Below, in pieces: positions 18,136-27,624 of a DNA stretch of 64,000 bases (its first letter is position 1; the number at the start of each line of letters is the position of its first letter). Under the pieces are notes generated by a model. The model ran no database searches. It was not told the origin of the DNA and was given only the letters and a program-made list of their open reading frames with translations. The stretch spans positions 4,927,001 through 4,991,000 of the forward strand of contig NZ_CP046908.1 of assembly GCF_009789575.1 (NCBI RefSeq), written 5' to 3'. The stretch comes from Stappia indica (GTDB taxonomy: Bacteria > Pseudomonadota > Alphaproteobacteria > Rhizobiales > Stappiaceae). Made by a program: the position numbers and the translations under genes.

Positions 18136-18149
18136 GGAACGTTTATTCC
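18136..18149. promoter_or_regulatory. IolR-type operator GGAA-N6-TTCC
   Basis: GGAA, six bases (CGTTTA), TTCC. This is the motif reported for IolR, the RpiR-family repressor of inositol genes in S. meliloti. It lies 9 bp upstream of the iolG-like start codon, where binding would block initiation. A single copy is seen here, while functional sites are often tandem. Confidence 0.5.
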
Positions 18150-18155
18150 ATATTG

Positions 18156-18201
18156 ACGCAATCATAGAATTTGCGTTTCATCCTTGCAAGATCATGCAAG
18201 G
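18156..18201. promoter_or_regulatory. Two further dyads in divergent region
   Basis: ACGCAA-N9-TTGCGT (18156-18176) and CCTTGCA-N6-TGCAAGG (18182-18188/18195-18201) are perfect inverted repeats between the divergent Gfo/Idh genes. Their position suggests operators, perhaps for a LacI- or GntR-type regulator; none is encoded nearby. Confidence 0.35.
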
Positions 18202-18282
18202 GCTGACCGCAGGGGATGCCGGGCGTTACGCACCGGTTTTTGCCCCTCGGGTCGGCAGGCACTGTCGCAGGGAGACGATGCG

Positions 18283-19410
18283 ATGACCAGTCCGGACGGG
18301 TCCCTCGGTGTCGGCCTTATCGGCACCGGGTACATGGGCAAGTGCCACGCGCTGGCCTGGAATGCGGTGCGGGCCGTCTTCGGCGATGTCGCCCGCCCGA
18401 GGCTCGAAATGCTGGCCGAGGTCAGCGAGGACCTGGCCCGCCAGCGGGCCTCGGCCTTCGGCTTTGCCCGCGCAACGTCCGACTGGCGGGCGCTGGTGAA
18501 CGATCCGGCGGTCGATGTGGTGTCGATCACGACGCCGAACGCGTTTCATCCCGAAATGGCGATCACCGCGCTGCAGGCCGGCAAGCATGTGTGGTGCGAA
18601 AAGCCGATGGCGCCGGCCCTTGCCGATGCGCAAGGGATGCTGGCGGCGGCGCGGGCGAGCGGGCGCATCGCGGCGCTCGGCTACAACTACATCCAGAACC
18701 CGGCCTTTCGCGAGATCGCCCGCATGATCGCGGACGGCGCCATCGGCGAGCCCATCCAGTTCCGCGCCGAGATGGACGAGGACTTCATGGCCGACCCGGA
18801 GCAGGCCTTCTATTGGAAGAGCGAGGCGAGTTCCGGCTACGGCGCGCTCGACGATTTCGCCGTGCATCCGCTGTCGCTGGCGCACCGGCTGTTCGGCAAG
18901 GCGGAGCGCGTGTTCTGCGACATGGCGAAACCCTATGCCACCCGGCCGCTGGCCGAGGGCGGCCGCCGCGCGGTGGAAACCCACGACATGGCCAATGTCC
19001 TGCTGCGCTTTCCCGGTGGGCTGCAGGCGAGCCTGCTGGTCAACCGTTCGGCCTGGGGGCGCAAGGGCCGCATCGCGCTGCAGGTCTTCGGCTCGAAGGG
19101 CTCGATCCTCTACGACCAGGAGCGGATGAACGAGATCGAGCTGTACAGCGCGACCGGCGATCCGGCCCGCCAGGGCTTCACCCGCATTCTCGCCGGGCCC
19201 GCGCACCCGCCCTATGGCAGCTTCGTGCCGGCGCCGGGCCATGGCCTCGGCTTCAACGATCTCAAGGTGATCGAATGCCGCGAGCTGATCCGCCTCATCA
19301 AGGGCGAGCCGGCGAGCCTGATCACCTTCGAGGAGGGGATCGAGATCGAGCGCACGGTCCATGCCGCCGCCCGCTCCTTTGCCAGCGGCGGCTGGGAGGA
19401 GGTCGGCTGA
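18283..19410 (+). CDS. Gfo/Idh/MocA family oxidoreductase
   Basis: A 375-residue NAD(P)-dependent dehydrogenase of unknown sugar or polyol substrate. Evidence: a Rossmann motif GLIGTGYMGKCHA near residue 10, CEKPM near residue 106 with the catalytic lysine, and GALDDFAVHPLSLAHRLFG near 186-204 with an Asp-x3-His arrangement. The start is ATG 18283 behind GCAGGGAGACG; another ATG 5 bp upstream is out of frame. It is divergent from the iolG-like gene and convergent with the MocR gene (3' ends almost abut). A role next to inositol degradation, for example on a stereoisomer, is possible but unproven. Confidence 0.75.
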   Translation: MTSPDGSLGVGLIGTGYMGKCHALAWNAVRAVFGDVARPRLEMLAEVSEDLARQRASAFGFARATSDWRALVNDPAVDVVSITTPNAFHPEMAITALQAGKHVWCEKPMAPALADAQGMLAAARASGRIAALGYNYIQNPAFREIARMIADGAIGEPIQFRAEMDEDFMADPEQAFYWKSEASSGYGALDDFAVHPLSLAHRLFGKAERVFCDMAKPYATRPLAEGGRRAVETHDMANVLLRFPGGLQASLLVNRSAWGRKGRIALQVFGSKGSILYDQERMNEIELYSATGDPARQGFTRILAGPAHPPYGSFVPAPGHGLGFNDLKVIECRELIRLIKGEPASLITFEEGIEIERTVHAAARSFASGGWEEVG

Positions 19411-20808
19411 TCAGTTGATCCCGCGGGCCTCGCTCAAGGCCTCTGCCAGCACGGCATCGACCTGCGGCCCGCCCATCTGGCTGACGTTGAAGCGCATGAA
19501 GGCAGGTTGCGTCTGCGCCGCGCTGAAGGCATTGCCGGGCGCCAGCACGATGCCCCGCTTCAGCGCGGCGCGGGCGACATCGGCCGCATCCAGCTCCTCC
19601 GGCAGCCGGCACCACAGGTAGAAGCCGCCGCGCGGCTCCAGCCAGGGGGTGATGCCGAGCGCGCCGAGCCGCAGGGCCGCCTGCCGCCGCGCCCGCGCAA
19701 GGCGCGTCTGCAGGGCGGCGACATGCTTGCGGTAGCCGCCATCGGCGAGCACTACGCGCAGCAGCTCGGCTGCCATCGGGCTCGGCCCGCCGAAATTCGT
19801 CGCCACCTGCAGGTCGATCAGCGCCGAGATCCAGTCGGGCCGGGCGGCGATATAGCCGCAGCGCGCCGAGGCCGACAGCGTCTTGGAAAAGCTGCCGATG
19901 CGGATCACCCGCTCCAGCCCGTCGAGCGCGGCAAGGCGGGGGGAGGGCTCCGGCTCGAAGGCGGCGAAGATGTCGTCCTCGATGATGGTGAGATCGTGCT
20001 GCGCGGCGAGCACCAGCAGCCGGTGCGCCACGGGAGCCGAGATGGTCGCGCCGGTCGGGTTGTGCAGGGCCGAGTTGGTCAGGTAAAGCCGCGGCCGCGC
20101 GCTCGCCAGCACTTGCGCGAACCGCTCCGTGTCCGGCCCCTGCGGCGTATAGGGAACACTGATGATCCGCACCTGATGCGCCCGCAGCAAGGCCTGGAAG
20201 TTGAAGTAGCAGGGATCGTCGACCAGCACCGTGTCGCCGGGGCGCAGCAGCAGCCGGCAGATCAGGTCCATTCCTTGCGTCCCCGAACCGGCCAGCAGGA
20301 TGCGGTCGGGCGGCACCTCCAGCCCCTGCTCGGCAAGATCGCGGGCGATCAGCCGGCGCAGCTCGCCCTGTCCCTGCGCGCTGCCATAGTCGGCGAGCGT
20401 TTCCGCCTCCACCCGCGACAGGGCGCGCAGGGCCCGCCGGAGAGCATCGGTCGGCATCCACTCGGCCGGCAGCCAGCCGCAGCCGGGCTTGGGCAGGGCG
20501 GGATCGGCGTCCAGCGCCTGCCGCGAGATCCAGAACGGATCGATGGCCCGGTCGAGCCGTGCTCCCGTGGCGGAGATCTGCAGCGGCTGCGGCGTGTCCA
20601 GCACGAAGAAGCCGGAGCCGCGCCGGGCTGTGATCAGCCCGTCGGCGGCCAGCCGGTCGTAGGCCTCCACCACGGTGGACGGCGAGACCTGCATGGAGGC
20701 GGCGAGACCGCGGATCGAGGGAAGCCGCTCGCCCGGCGCCAGCGCCCGCGTCTCGATCCGCCGGCGGATCGCTGCCATCACGGTCTGCGTGCGGGTGCCG
20801 CGGGTCAT
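19411..20808 (-). CDS. MocR-type GntR/aminotransferase-fold transcription regulator
   Basis: A 465-residue regulator with an N-terminal winged helix of the GntR family (about residues 1-70, including LPSIRGLAASMQVSPSTVVEAYDRL) and a C-terminal fold-type I aminotransferase-like domain. The PLP-lysine region is IGSFSKTLSASARCGYI near residue 300, with NPTG near 238 and DD near 258. MocR proteins sense PLP or amino-compound adducts and usually control an adjacent divergent gene; here that gene is a DMT-family permease. The start is ATG at 20808, just before the conserved winged helix; the frame is open further upstream. Confidence 0.88.
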   Translation of the reverse strand: MTRGTRTQTVMAAIRRRIETRALAPGERLPSIRGLAASMQVSPSTVVEAYDRLAADGLITARRGSGFFVLDTPQPLQISATGARLDRAIDPFWISRQALDADPALPKPGCGWLPAEWMPTDALRRALRALSRVEAETLADYGSAQGQGELRRLIARDLAEQGLEVPPDRILLAGSGTQGMDLICRLLLRPGDTVLVDDPCYFNFQALLRAHQVRIISVPYTPQGPDTERFAQVLASARPRLYLTNSALHNPTGATISAPVAHRLLVLAAQHDLTIIEDDIFAAFEPEPSPRLAALDGLERVIRIGSFSKTLSASARCGYIAARPDWISALIDLQVATNFGGPSPMAAELLRVVLADGGYRKHVAALQTRLARARRQAALRLGALGITPWLEPRGGFYLWCRLPEELDAADVARAALKRGIVLAPGNAFSAAQTQPAFMRFNVSQMGGPQVDAVLAEALSEARGIN

Positions 20809-20819
20809 CCTGTCGCCAT

Positions 20820-20871
20820 CTGTATGGTTCGTTGCATCGATACAGTTTGGAGTGATTGTACTGGTCTGTAC
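20820..20871. promoter_or_regulatory. Putative MocR operator region
   Basis: Between the divergent MocR regulator and DMT permease lie a perfect inverted repeat CTGTAT-N14-ATACAG (20820-20845) and a direct repeat TGTAC at 20857 and 20867, spaced 10 bp. Direct repeats one helical turn apart are common for MocR/PdxR-type regulators. Confidence 0.45.
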
Positions 20872-20928
20872 CTGTCTCCGCCAGCGCTCCTGCGCCACAC
20901 ATTGCGGATGACGGACAGGAACAGTGGC

Positions 20929-21789
20929 ATGCACTCACCTCTCGCCGCCTGGGGCAACGGCCTTCTCGGCGTTCTGATCTTCAGCGGCTCGCTGCCGGCC
21001 ACCCGCGTTGCGGTCGGCGGGTTCAGCCCGCTGTTCCTCACCTCGGCTCGCGCGGTGCTGGCGGCGCTGCTGGCCGGGGCGATCCTGCTTGCGTTCCGTC
21101 AAAGGCGCCCGGCGGCGAGCGATGTGGTGCCGCTGGTGCTGGTGGCGCTCGGCGTCGTCGTCGGCTTCCCGCTGCTCACCGCGATGGCGCTGGAGCATGT
21201 CACGGCGGCCCATTCCATCGTCTTCATCGGGTTGTTGCCACTGGCGACGGCGATCTTCGGCGTGTTGCGCGGCGGAGAAAACCCGCGCCCGCTGTTCTGG
21301 GCCTTTTCCGGCGCCGGTGCGCTGGCCGTCGCCCTCTTCGCCTTGCAGGGCAATGGCGAGATCTCGCTGGTCGGCGATCTGCTGATGCTCGCCGCGATCC
21401 TCGTCTGCGGCTTCGGGTATGCGGAAGGGGCGCGGCTGGCGCGCCGTCTCGGCGGCTGGCAGGTGATCTGCTGGGCGCTGGTGTTCTCGCTGCCGCCGAT
21501 GCTGGCGCTGGCTCTGCTGGTCCATCCGCAGACCCTTGCCGGCATCGCGCTGCCCGCCTGGATCGGCCTTGCCTATGTCTCGGTCTTCTCGATGCTGGTC
21601 GGTTTCTTCTTCTGGTATCGCGGGCTGGCGCTCGGCGGCATTGCCGGCGTCGGCCAGTTGCAGCTGCTGCAGCCGTTTTTCGGCCTGCTGCTGGCCGGGC
21701 TGCTGCTCGGCGAGCCGGTCGCCCCGTCGATGATCGCCGTCACCGTCTTCGTGGTGGCCTGCGTCGTCGGCGCCCGCCGCCAGGCCTGA
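20929..21789 (+). CDS. DMT-superfamily (EamA) permease
   Basis: A 286-residue inner-membrane protein with about ten hydrophobic segments forming two EamA repeats, typical of drug/metabolite exporters such as RhtA/YdcZ-like amino-acid or metabolite efflux pumps. The start ATG 20929 is chosen because AGGA lies 8 bp upstream; an in-frame ATG at 20908 would add seven residues but has no ribosome site. It is divergent from the MocR regulator, which probably controls it. The substrate is unknown. The 3' end faces the LysR gene. Confidence 0.82.
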   Translation: MHSPLAAWGNGLLGVLIFSGSLPATRVAVGGFSPLFLTSARAVLAALLAGAILLAFRQRRPAASDVVPLVLVALGVVVGFPLLTAMALEHVTAAHSIVFIGLLPLATAIFGVLRGGENPRPLFWAFSGAGALAVALFALQGNGEISLVGDLLMLAAILVCGFGYAEGARLARRLGGWQVICWALVFSLPPMLALALLVHPQTLAGIALPAWIGLAYVSVFSMLVGFFFWYRGLALGGIAGVGQLQLLQPFFGLLLAGLLLGEPVAPSMIAVTVFVVACVVGARRQA

Positions 21790-21807
21790 GGCCAGGCCTA
21801 AGGGAGG

Positions 21808-22689
21808 TCAGGAGAAGATCCCGCGCTCGCTCGCCACCGCCTCGGAAATGAAGTCGGCGACCACGCGCACGCGCCCAAGGTCGCGGACGCTCTCATGCAG
21901 CACCAGCCAGTAGCCGCGCGAGATCGTGCGCTCGGGCAGCACCTGCACCAGGTCGGGGTCGCTCCGGGCGATGAAGGCATGCAGGATGCCGATGCCCGCA
22001 CCGGAGCGCACCGCCTCGGTCTGGCCGAGCGCGGAGGCGATCTCGAAGCGCGGCTGGAAGGCGCGGTCGATCTCCTCGGCATAGGCGAGCGCGCCGGAAT
22101 AGACGAGATCCTCCACATAGCCGACCAGCGCGTGCGACTTGAGCTCGGCGGCGGTCTGCGGCGTGCCGGCCCGGGCGAGATAGTCGCGCGAGGCGTAGAG
22201 GCCGAGCGTGTAGTCGACCAGCTTGCGCGCCACCAGCCGGCCATGGTCCGGCCGCTCCACGGTGATGGCGATGTCCGCCTCGCGCCGCGACAGCGAGACC
22301 GCGCGGGGAACGGGGACGAGCTGCAGCGTCAGGGCCGGATGGCGCTCGGTCAAGGTGCCGAGACGCGGGGCGAGGAAGGCGACGCCGAAACCGTCGGGCG
22401 CGCCGATCCGCACGGTGCCGGAAACGGCGACATCCGCATCGCCGATCTCGGCGCGGGCCTCCAGCATCTCCGCCTCGATCCGCTCGGCGGTGGCGAGAAA
22501 CCGCTCGCCGGCCGTCGTCAGCGCCGAACCGGTGGTGCGCCGGTCGACCAGCTTGACGCCGAGATCCTCCTCCAGCGCGCTGAGGCGGCGTGCGACCGTC
22601 GCATGGTTGACGCCGAGCGCCCTTGCGGCGGCGAGCAATTGTCCGCTGCGCGCCACGGCGAGGAAAATGCGTGTATCGTCCCAGTTCAT
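21808..22689 (-). CDS. LysR-family transcription regulator
   Basis: A 293-residue LTTR: N-terminal helix-turn-helix (about residues 2-60, with NHATVARRLSALEEDLGVKLVDRR) and a C-terminal periplasmic-binding-protein-like effector domain. The start is ATG at 22689 (MNWDDTRIFL), the normal LTTR N-terminus; longer frames lack family similarity. It is divergent from the methylmalonate-semialdehyde dehydrogenase gene, the usual LTTR target geometry. The effector is unknown. Confidence 0.87.
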   Translation of the reverse strand: MNWDDTRIFLAVARSGQLLAAARALGVNHATVARRLSALEEDLGVKLVDRRTTGSALTTAGERFLATAERIEAEMLEARAEIGDADVAVSGTVRIGAPDGFGVAFLAPRLGTLTERHPALTLQLVPVPRAVSLSRREADIAITVERPDHGRLVARKLVDYTLGLYASRDYLARAGTPQTAAELKSHALVGYVEDLVYSGALAYAEEIDRAFQPRFEIASALGQTEAVRSGAGIGILHAFIARSDPDLVQVLPERTISRGYWLVLHESVRDLGRVRVVADFISEAVASERGIFS

Positions 22690-22764
22690 GCGCGCTCTCC
22701 GAAAACCCTGGCTCAGGGCTAGCACGACTATAAATTTCGCACAACGGATGCGGCTTTCCGCCTA

Positions 22765-22800
22765 TTGCGCGCAACAAAAAACGAAGGCATGACAGTGTCA
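22765..22800. promoter_or_regulatory. Palindromes in lysR/mmsA divergent promoter
   Basis: TTGCGCGCAA (22765-22774) is a perfect 10-bp palindrome with the general look of an LTTR recognition half-site pair. TGACA-G-TGTCA (22790-22800) is a second perfect dyad. Both lie in the 188-bp gap between the divergent genes. Confidence 0.35.
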
Positions 22801-22877
22801 GCCTCGAACGTGGCATCTGGCCGCGAAAAGGTGCGCGCTCCATCGTGCGGGCTGCGCCAAAAGGGAGAGAACGACCC

Positions 22878-24377
22878 ATGAACACAATCGGACATTTCAT
22901 CGGCGGCAAGCATGTCGAGGGCACCTCGGGCCGCTTCGCCGACGTCTACAATCCGGCCACCGGCGAGGTTCAGGCCAAGGTGGCGCTCGCCTCGCAGGCA
23001 GAGCTGCGCGCCGCGGTCGAGAACGCCGCCGCCGCCCAGCCGGCATGGGCCGCCCAGAACCCGCAGAAGCGCGCCCGCGTGCTGATGAAGTTCGTCGATC
23101 TGCTGCATCGCGACATGGACAAGCTCGCCGAGGCGCTGTCGCGCGAGCACGGCAAGACCATTCCGGACGCCAAGGGCGACGTCATCCGCGGTCTCGAGGT
23201 TGCCGAGTTCTGCATCGGCGCCCCGCACCTGCTGAAGGGCGAGTTCACGGAAGGCGCCGGCCCCGGCATCGACATGTATTCGATGCGCCAGCCGCTGGGC
23301 GTCGTTGCCGGCATCACGCCGTTCAACTTCCCGGCGATGATCCCGATGTGGAAGTTCTGCCCGGCGATTGCCGCCGGCAACGCCTTCATCCTGAAGCCGT
23401 CGGAGCGCGATCCGTCCGTGCCGATGATGCTGGCCGAGCTGATGATCGAGGCGGGCCTGCCGGCCGGCATCCTCAACGTCGTCAACGGCGACAAGGAAGC
23501 GGTCGACGGCGTTCTGGACGATCCGGACATCATGGCGGTCGGCTTCGTCGGCTCCACCTCCATCGCGGCCTATGTCTATTCGCGTGCCACCGCCAACGGC
23601 AAGCGCGCGCAGTGCTTCGGCGGCGCCAAGAACCACATGATCATCATGCCGGATGCCGACATGGACCAGGCGGCCGATGCGCTGATCGGCGCCGGCTATG
23701 GTGCTGCCGGCGAGCGCTGCATGGCGATCTCGGTTGCCGTCCCGGTCGGCGAGGAAGCCGCCAACGCGCTGATGCAGCGCCTGATCCCGCGCGTCGAGGC
23801 GCTGAAGATCGGGCCTTACACGGCCGGTAACGATGTCGACTTCGGCCCGCTCGTCACCGCCCAGGCGCTGGCCCGCGTCAAGGGTCTGGTCGACCAGGGC
23901 GTGAAGGAAGGCGCGACGCTTGCCGTCGACGGCCGCAACTTCACCATGCAGGGCTACGAGAACGGCTACTTCATGGGCGGCTGCCTGTTCGACAACGTCA
24001 CCAAGGACATGTCGATCTACAAGGAAGAGATCTTCGGCCCGGTGCTCTGCGTCGTGCGCGCCAACGACTATGACGAGGCGCTCGACCTGCCGATGAGCCA
24101 CGAATACGGCAACGGCACCGCGATCTTCACCCGCGACGGCGACACGGCCCGCGACTTCGCCAGCCGCATCAACATCGGCATGGTCGGCATCAACGTGCCG
24201 ATCCCGGTGCCGCTCGCCTATCACACGTTCGGCGGCTGGAAGAAGTCGGGCTTCGGCGATCTCAACCAGCACGGCCCGGATGCGTTCCGCTTCTACACGC
24301 GGACCAAGACGGTGACCTCGCGCTGGCCGTCGGGCCTGAAGGACGGCGCCGAGTTCGTTATTCCGACGATGAAGTGA
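22878..24377 (+). CDS. mmsA: CoA-acylating methylmalonate-semialdehyde dehydrogenase
   Basis: A 499-residue aldehyde dehydrogenase that converts (methyl)malonate semialdehyde plus CoA and NAD to propionyl- or acetyl-CoA, CO2 and NADH in valine and myo-inositol degradation. Family features are GITPFNFPAMIPMWKFCPAI near residue 150, KPSERDP near 175, and the catalytic cysteine C281 in GERCMAIS, the MmsA wording. The start is ATG 22878 behind AAGGGAGAGA. It probably serves the inositol and branched-chain amino-acid functions encoded around it (iolG-like gene, Liv transporter). It is likely controlled by the divergent LysR protein. A strong hairpin follows the stop. Confidence 0.93.
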   Translation: MNTIGHFIGGKHVEGTSGRFADVYNPATGEVQAKVALASQAELRAAVENAAAAQPAWAAQNPQKRARVLMKFVDLLHRDMDKLAEALSREHGKTIPDAKGDVIRGLEVAEFCIGAPHLLKGEFTEGAGPGIDMYSMRQPLGVVAGITPFNFPAMIPMWKFCPAIAAGNAFILKPSERDPSVPMMLAELMIEAGLPAGILNVVNGDKEAVDGVLDDPDIMAVGFVGSTSIAAYVYSRATANGKRAQCFGGAKNHMIIMPDADMDQAADALIGAGYGAAGERCMAISVAVPVGEEAANALMQRLIPRVEALKIGPYTAGNDVDFGPLVTAQALARVKGLVDQGVKEGATLAVDGRNFTMQGYENGYFMGGCLFDNVTKDMSIYKEEIFGPVLCVVRANDYDEALDLPMSHEYGNGTAIFTRDGDTARDFASRINIGMVGINVPIPVPLAYHTFGGWKKSGFGDLNQHGPDAFRFYTRTKTVTSRWPSGLKDGAEFVIPTMK

Positions 24378-24400
24378 GCCCCGGTCGGGCGCAGCCCGAG

Positions 24401-24423
24401 CCATCGCCCCAGTGGGGCGATGG
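24401..24423 (+). terminator. Hairpin after mmsA
   Basis: Perfect 10-bp GC-rich arms around AGT, 24 bp after the mmsA stop. No T-run follows, so it may stabilise the 3' end rather than terminate. Confidence 0.4.
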
Positions 24424-24579
24424 CAGGGGCGAACGCGGTCGAGTGTAAGCGGGCGTCAGCCCGCGTCGAGACCGCAACCCGGTCCGGCCCTTCGGGGCCG
24501 GATCGATCGTGCCGGTGGCATGATCGCGAGTGCACGCGGGCGCCAACCTGCGCCACGACCGCCACCCGGAAATATTGCG

Positions 24580-24616
24580 AAACCCGCTTCGGCCTGGCCG
24601 GGGCGGGTTTTTGTTT
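24580..24616 (+). terminator. Rho-independent terminator
   Basis: AAACCCGC (24580-24587) pairs with GCGGGTTT (24603-24610), with GGCC inside the loop, and is followed by TTTTTGTTTG. This is a clear intrinsic terminator for transcription from the mmsA side. Confidence 0.75.
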
Positions 24617-24845
24617 GCGCGAGGAGGGGAGCCGGCTGGCATGGCGCGGGAGCTTGAAAACGCTTCCTGATCCACCTGTCCGCCCGGCCTTCGGCGACAC
24701 GTCCGCCTTGCTAAATATGCCGTGGCTTGTTTACCTGTCGCCCAGGGGCAAACTGGGCTGGCATCGGGGTCGGGAGGCACTCTCCTCGTCGTCGGCGACT
24801 GGACGGAAAATTCACAGGTCGGGCAATACGGAAGCGAGTAGATTG

Positions 24846-26039
<1,194 letters not shown>

Positions 26040-26059
26040 TCGCACACCCTCTCGTGCCG

Positions 26060-26089
26060 GGGGCCTTTCCCTTTCCCTGAGAAGGCCCC
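26060..26089 (+). terminator. Hairpin after thiolase
   Basis: GGGGCCTT (26060-26067) pairs with AAGGCCCC (26082-26089), 21 bp after the stop. A T-run is lacking, so the strength is uncertain. A second dyad, CTGCCCGCC/GGCGGGCAG, follows before the next gene. Confidence 0.45.
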
Positions 26090-26177
26090 ATCTGCCCGTC
26101 AGACCCTATGTGTCGGTTCCTGCCCGCCGCGCCCATGGCGGGCAGGCCGATCATTGCCCGGCGATGGAAGCGAAGAC

Positions 26178-27176
26178 ATGACCCTGTCGGCCCTGCGGCT
26201 TGCCGCCGCCCTGTTGTTCGTTCCGCTTGGCGGCCTTTCGCCGGCGGGCGCCCAATCTACCGGTGCGCCGGCGGGCGGGTTCACCCTTGACGAGGGGGCG
26301 GACCATCCGCTGGCCGGTCGGGTCTGGTCGGTCTCAAGGTCCGCCTTCGTGCCGCCGGCCGAGGTGGAGACGGCGGTGGCCCGCGCACGCTTCGTCCTGC
26401 TCGGCGAGATCCACGACAACCCGGACCATCACGCGCTGCAGGCGCAGCTGTTGGCGGCGGCGACGGGGGAGGGCGGGCGCAAGCCCGCGGTGGTGCTGGA
26501 GATGCTGCCGCGCGACCGACAGGGCGATGTCGAGGCCTATCTCGCCAGCGGAACGGCAACGGCGGCAGGGTTCGGCGAGGCGCTCGGCTGGGCGGAGAGC
26601 GGCTGGCCGGACTATGCGATCTATCGGCCGGTGATCGAGGTCGCCTTCGAACTGGGGCTGCCCGTCATTGCCGGCGACACGCCGCGCGAGGAGCGCCGCA
26701 AGGTCGCAGCCGAAGGGGCGGAGGCTCTGGGCGCGGAGCGGATCGCGGCGCTGCGCCTTGCCGAGCCGCTGGGCGAGGCGGCCGATGCGGTGCTGCTCGA
26801 CACCCTGTTCGACGGACATTGCGCGATGATGCCGCGCGAGGCGCTGACCCCGCTCGTCGCCGTGCAGCGGCTGCGCGATGCAACGCTTGCCGATGCGATG
26901 ATCTCGGCCGGAGACGACGGGGCTGTCCTGATCGCCGGCAGCGGCCATGTCCGCAAGGATCTCGGCGTGCCGCGCTATCTCGAATGGCGGGAGCCGGATG
27001 CGGCTGTCGTTGCCGTCGGCTTCGTCGAGGTGACGGAGGGCGAGAGCGCGCCGTTGCTTTATGCCGGCGGGACGGCGGACGTGCCGCCGCCTTACGACTA
27101 TCTCTGGTTCACGCCCCGCAAGGATCGCGGGGATCCTTGCGAGGGATTGAAAGAGCGCTTCGGCGGCAAGAACTGA
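26178..27176 (+). CDS. ChaN-family (DUF399) exported protein
   Basis: A 332-residue protein of the ChaN family; the Campylobacter ChaN homologue is a haem-binding lipoprotein. Family motifs are LLGEIHDNPDHH near residue 75, LEMLPRDRQ near 110, GDTPREERR near 175 and IAGSGHVRKDLGVP near 255. The N-terminus has a signal peptide ending near SPAGAQS and lacks a lipobox cysteine, so it should be periplasmic. The start ATG 26178 follows GGAAGCGAAGAC. A link to iron or haem handling fits the metallophore locus downstream but is only suggestive. Confidence 0.8.
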   Translation: MTLSALRLAAALLFVPLGGLSPAGAQSTGAPAGGFTLDEGADHPLAGRVWSVSRSAFVPPAEVETAVARARFVLLGEIHDNPDHHALQAQLLAAATGEGGRKPAVVLEMLPRDRQGDVEAYLASGTATAAGFGEALGWAESGWPDYAIYRPVIEVAFELGLPVIAGDTPREERRKVAAEGAEALGAERIAALRLAEPLGEAADAVLLDTLFDGHCAMMPREALTPLVAVQRLRDATLADAMISAGDDGAVLIAGSGHVRKDLGVPRYLEWREPDAAVVAVGFVEVTEGESAPLLYAGGTADVPPPYDYLWFTPRKDRGDPCEGLKERFGGKN

Positions 27177-27194
27177 CGGCCGCCGGCGAAAGGC

Positions 27195-27506
27195 TCAGGG
27201 GGCCGGGGCCGTTGCTGCTCCGCTGGCGACCTTCGCGTCGTAGCACTGGCGAACTGCTTCCTTTTCGGCGTCGGTCATTTCGCGCTCGCCGAGCGCAAAG
27301 CTGTCGAACCCGAAGGGTGCGGCAACGCCGTTCGTGACGCTCACTCTCTGCCGGATCGTGGAGAAGCCCTCCAGCTTCGCCTCCTTGGTGCAATCCGAGA
27401 AGATGAAAAACTCGGGAGGAGGCCCCTGCCGCTTGGGTGCGGAGCCGCAGGCGGCAACCAGGGAGGCCGAGGCGATGACGAGGGCAAGCGTAGTCAATCG
27501 GTGCAT
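27195..27506 (-). CDS. Small putative lipoprotein
   Basis: A 103-residue protein starting at ATG 27506 (MHRLTTLALVIA), with a type II signal peptide and lipobox LVAAC near residues 17-21. The mature domain of about 80 residues has two cysteines (SDCTKEAKLEG and RQCYDAK) that may pair. I do not recognise the family. It is convergent with the ChaN-like gene, with only 18 bp between the stop codons. The frame extends upstream to 27593, but that would bury the signal peptide. Confidence 0.65.
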   Translation of the reverse strand: MHRLTTLALVIASASLVAACGSAPKRQGPPPEFFIFSDCTKEAKLEGFSTIRQRVSVTNGVAAPFGFDSFALGEREMTDAEKEAVRQCYDAKVASGAATAPAP

Positions 27507-27624
27507 GCTGAATGGTCCATGACATGAAATGAAAGACACTGTGACGGGCGCACCATAAGGGAGCGCTTCCACGATGTCTTTTCCCCAGTTCATGTTTTTT
27601 GCCCGCCTTCAGGCGACGGCTCGC

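Larger units (their letters stand above)
24378..24845. other. Intergenic region between mmsA and thiolase
   Basis: 468 bp without a credible gene. It contains three hairpins: CCATCGCCCC/GGGGCGATGG (24401-24423), TCCGGCCC-TTCG-GGGCCGGA (about 24482-24501), and an intrinsic terminator at 24580-24616. The remaining 230 bp to the thiolase start presumably hold its promoter, but no clear -35/-10 pair is visible. Confidence 0.6.

Noticed and set aside
22748-22761. GGAT-N6-TTCC near mmsA as a second IolR site
   Set aside because: One mismatch in an eight-base motif is expected by chance in this composition; a LysR-type control is more likely there.
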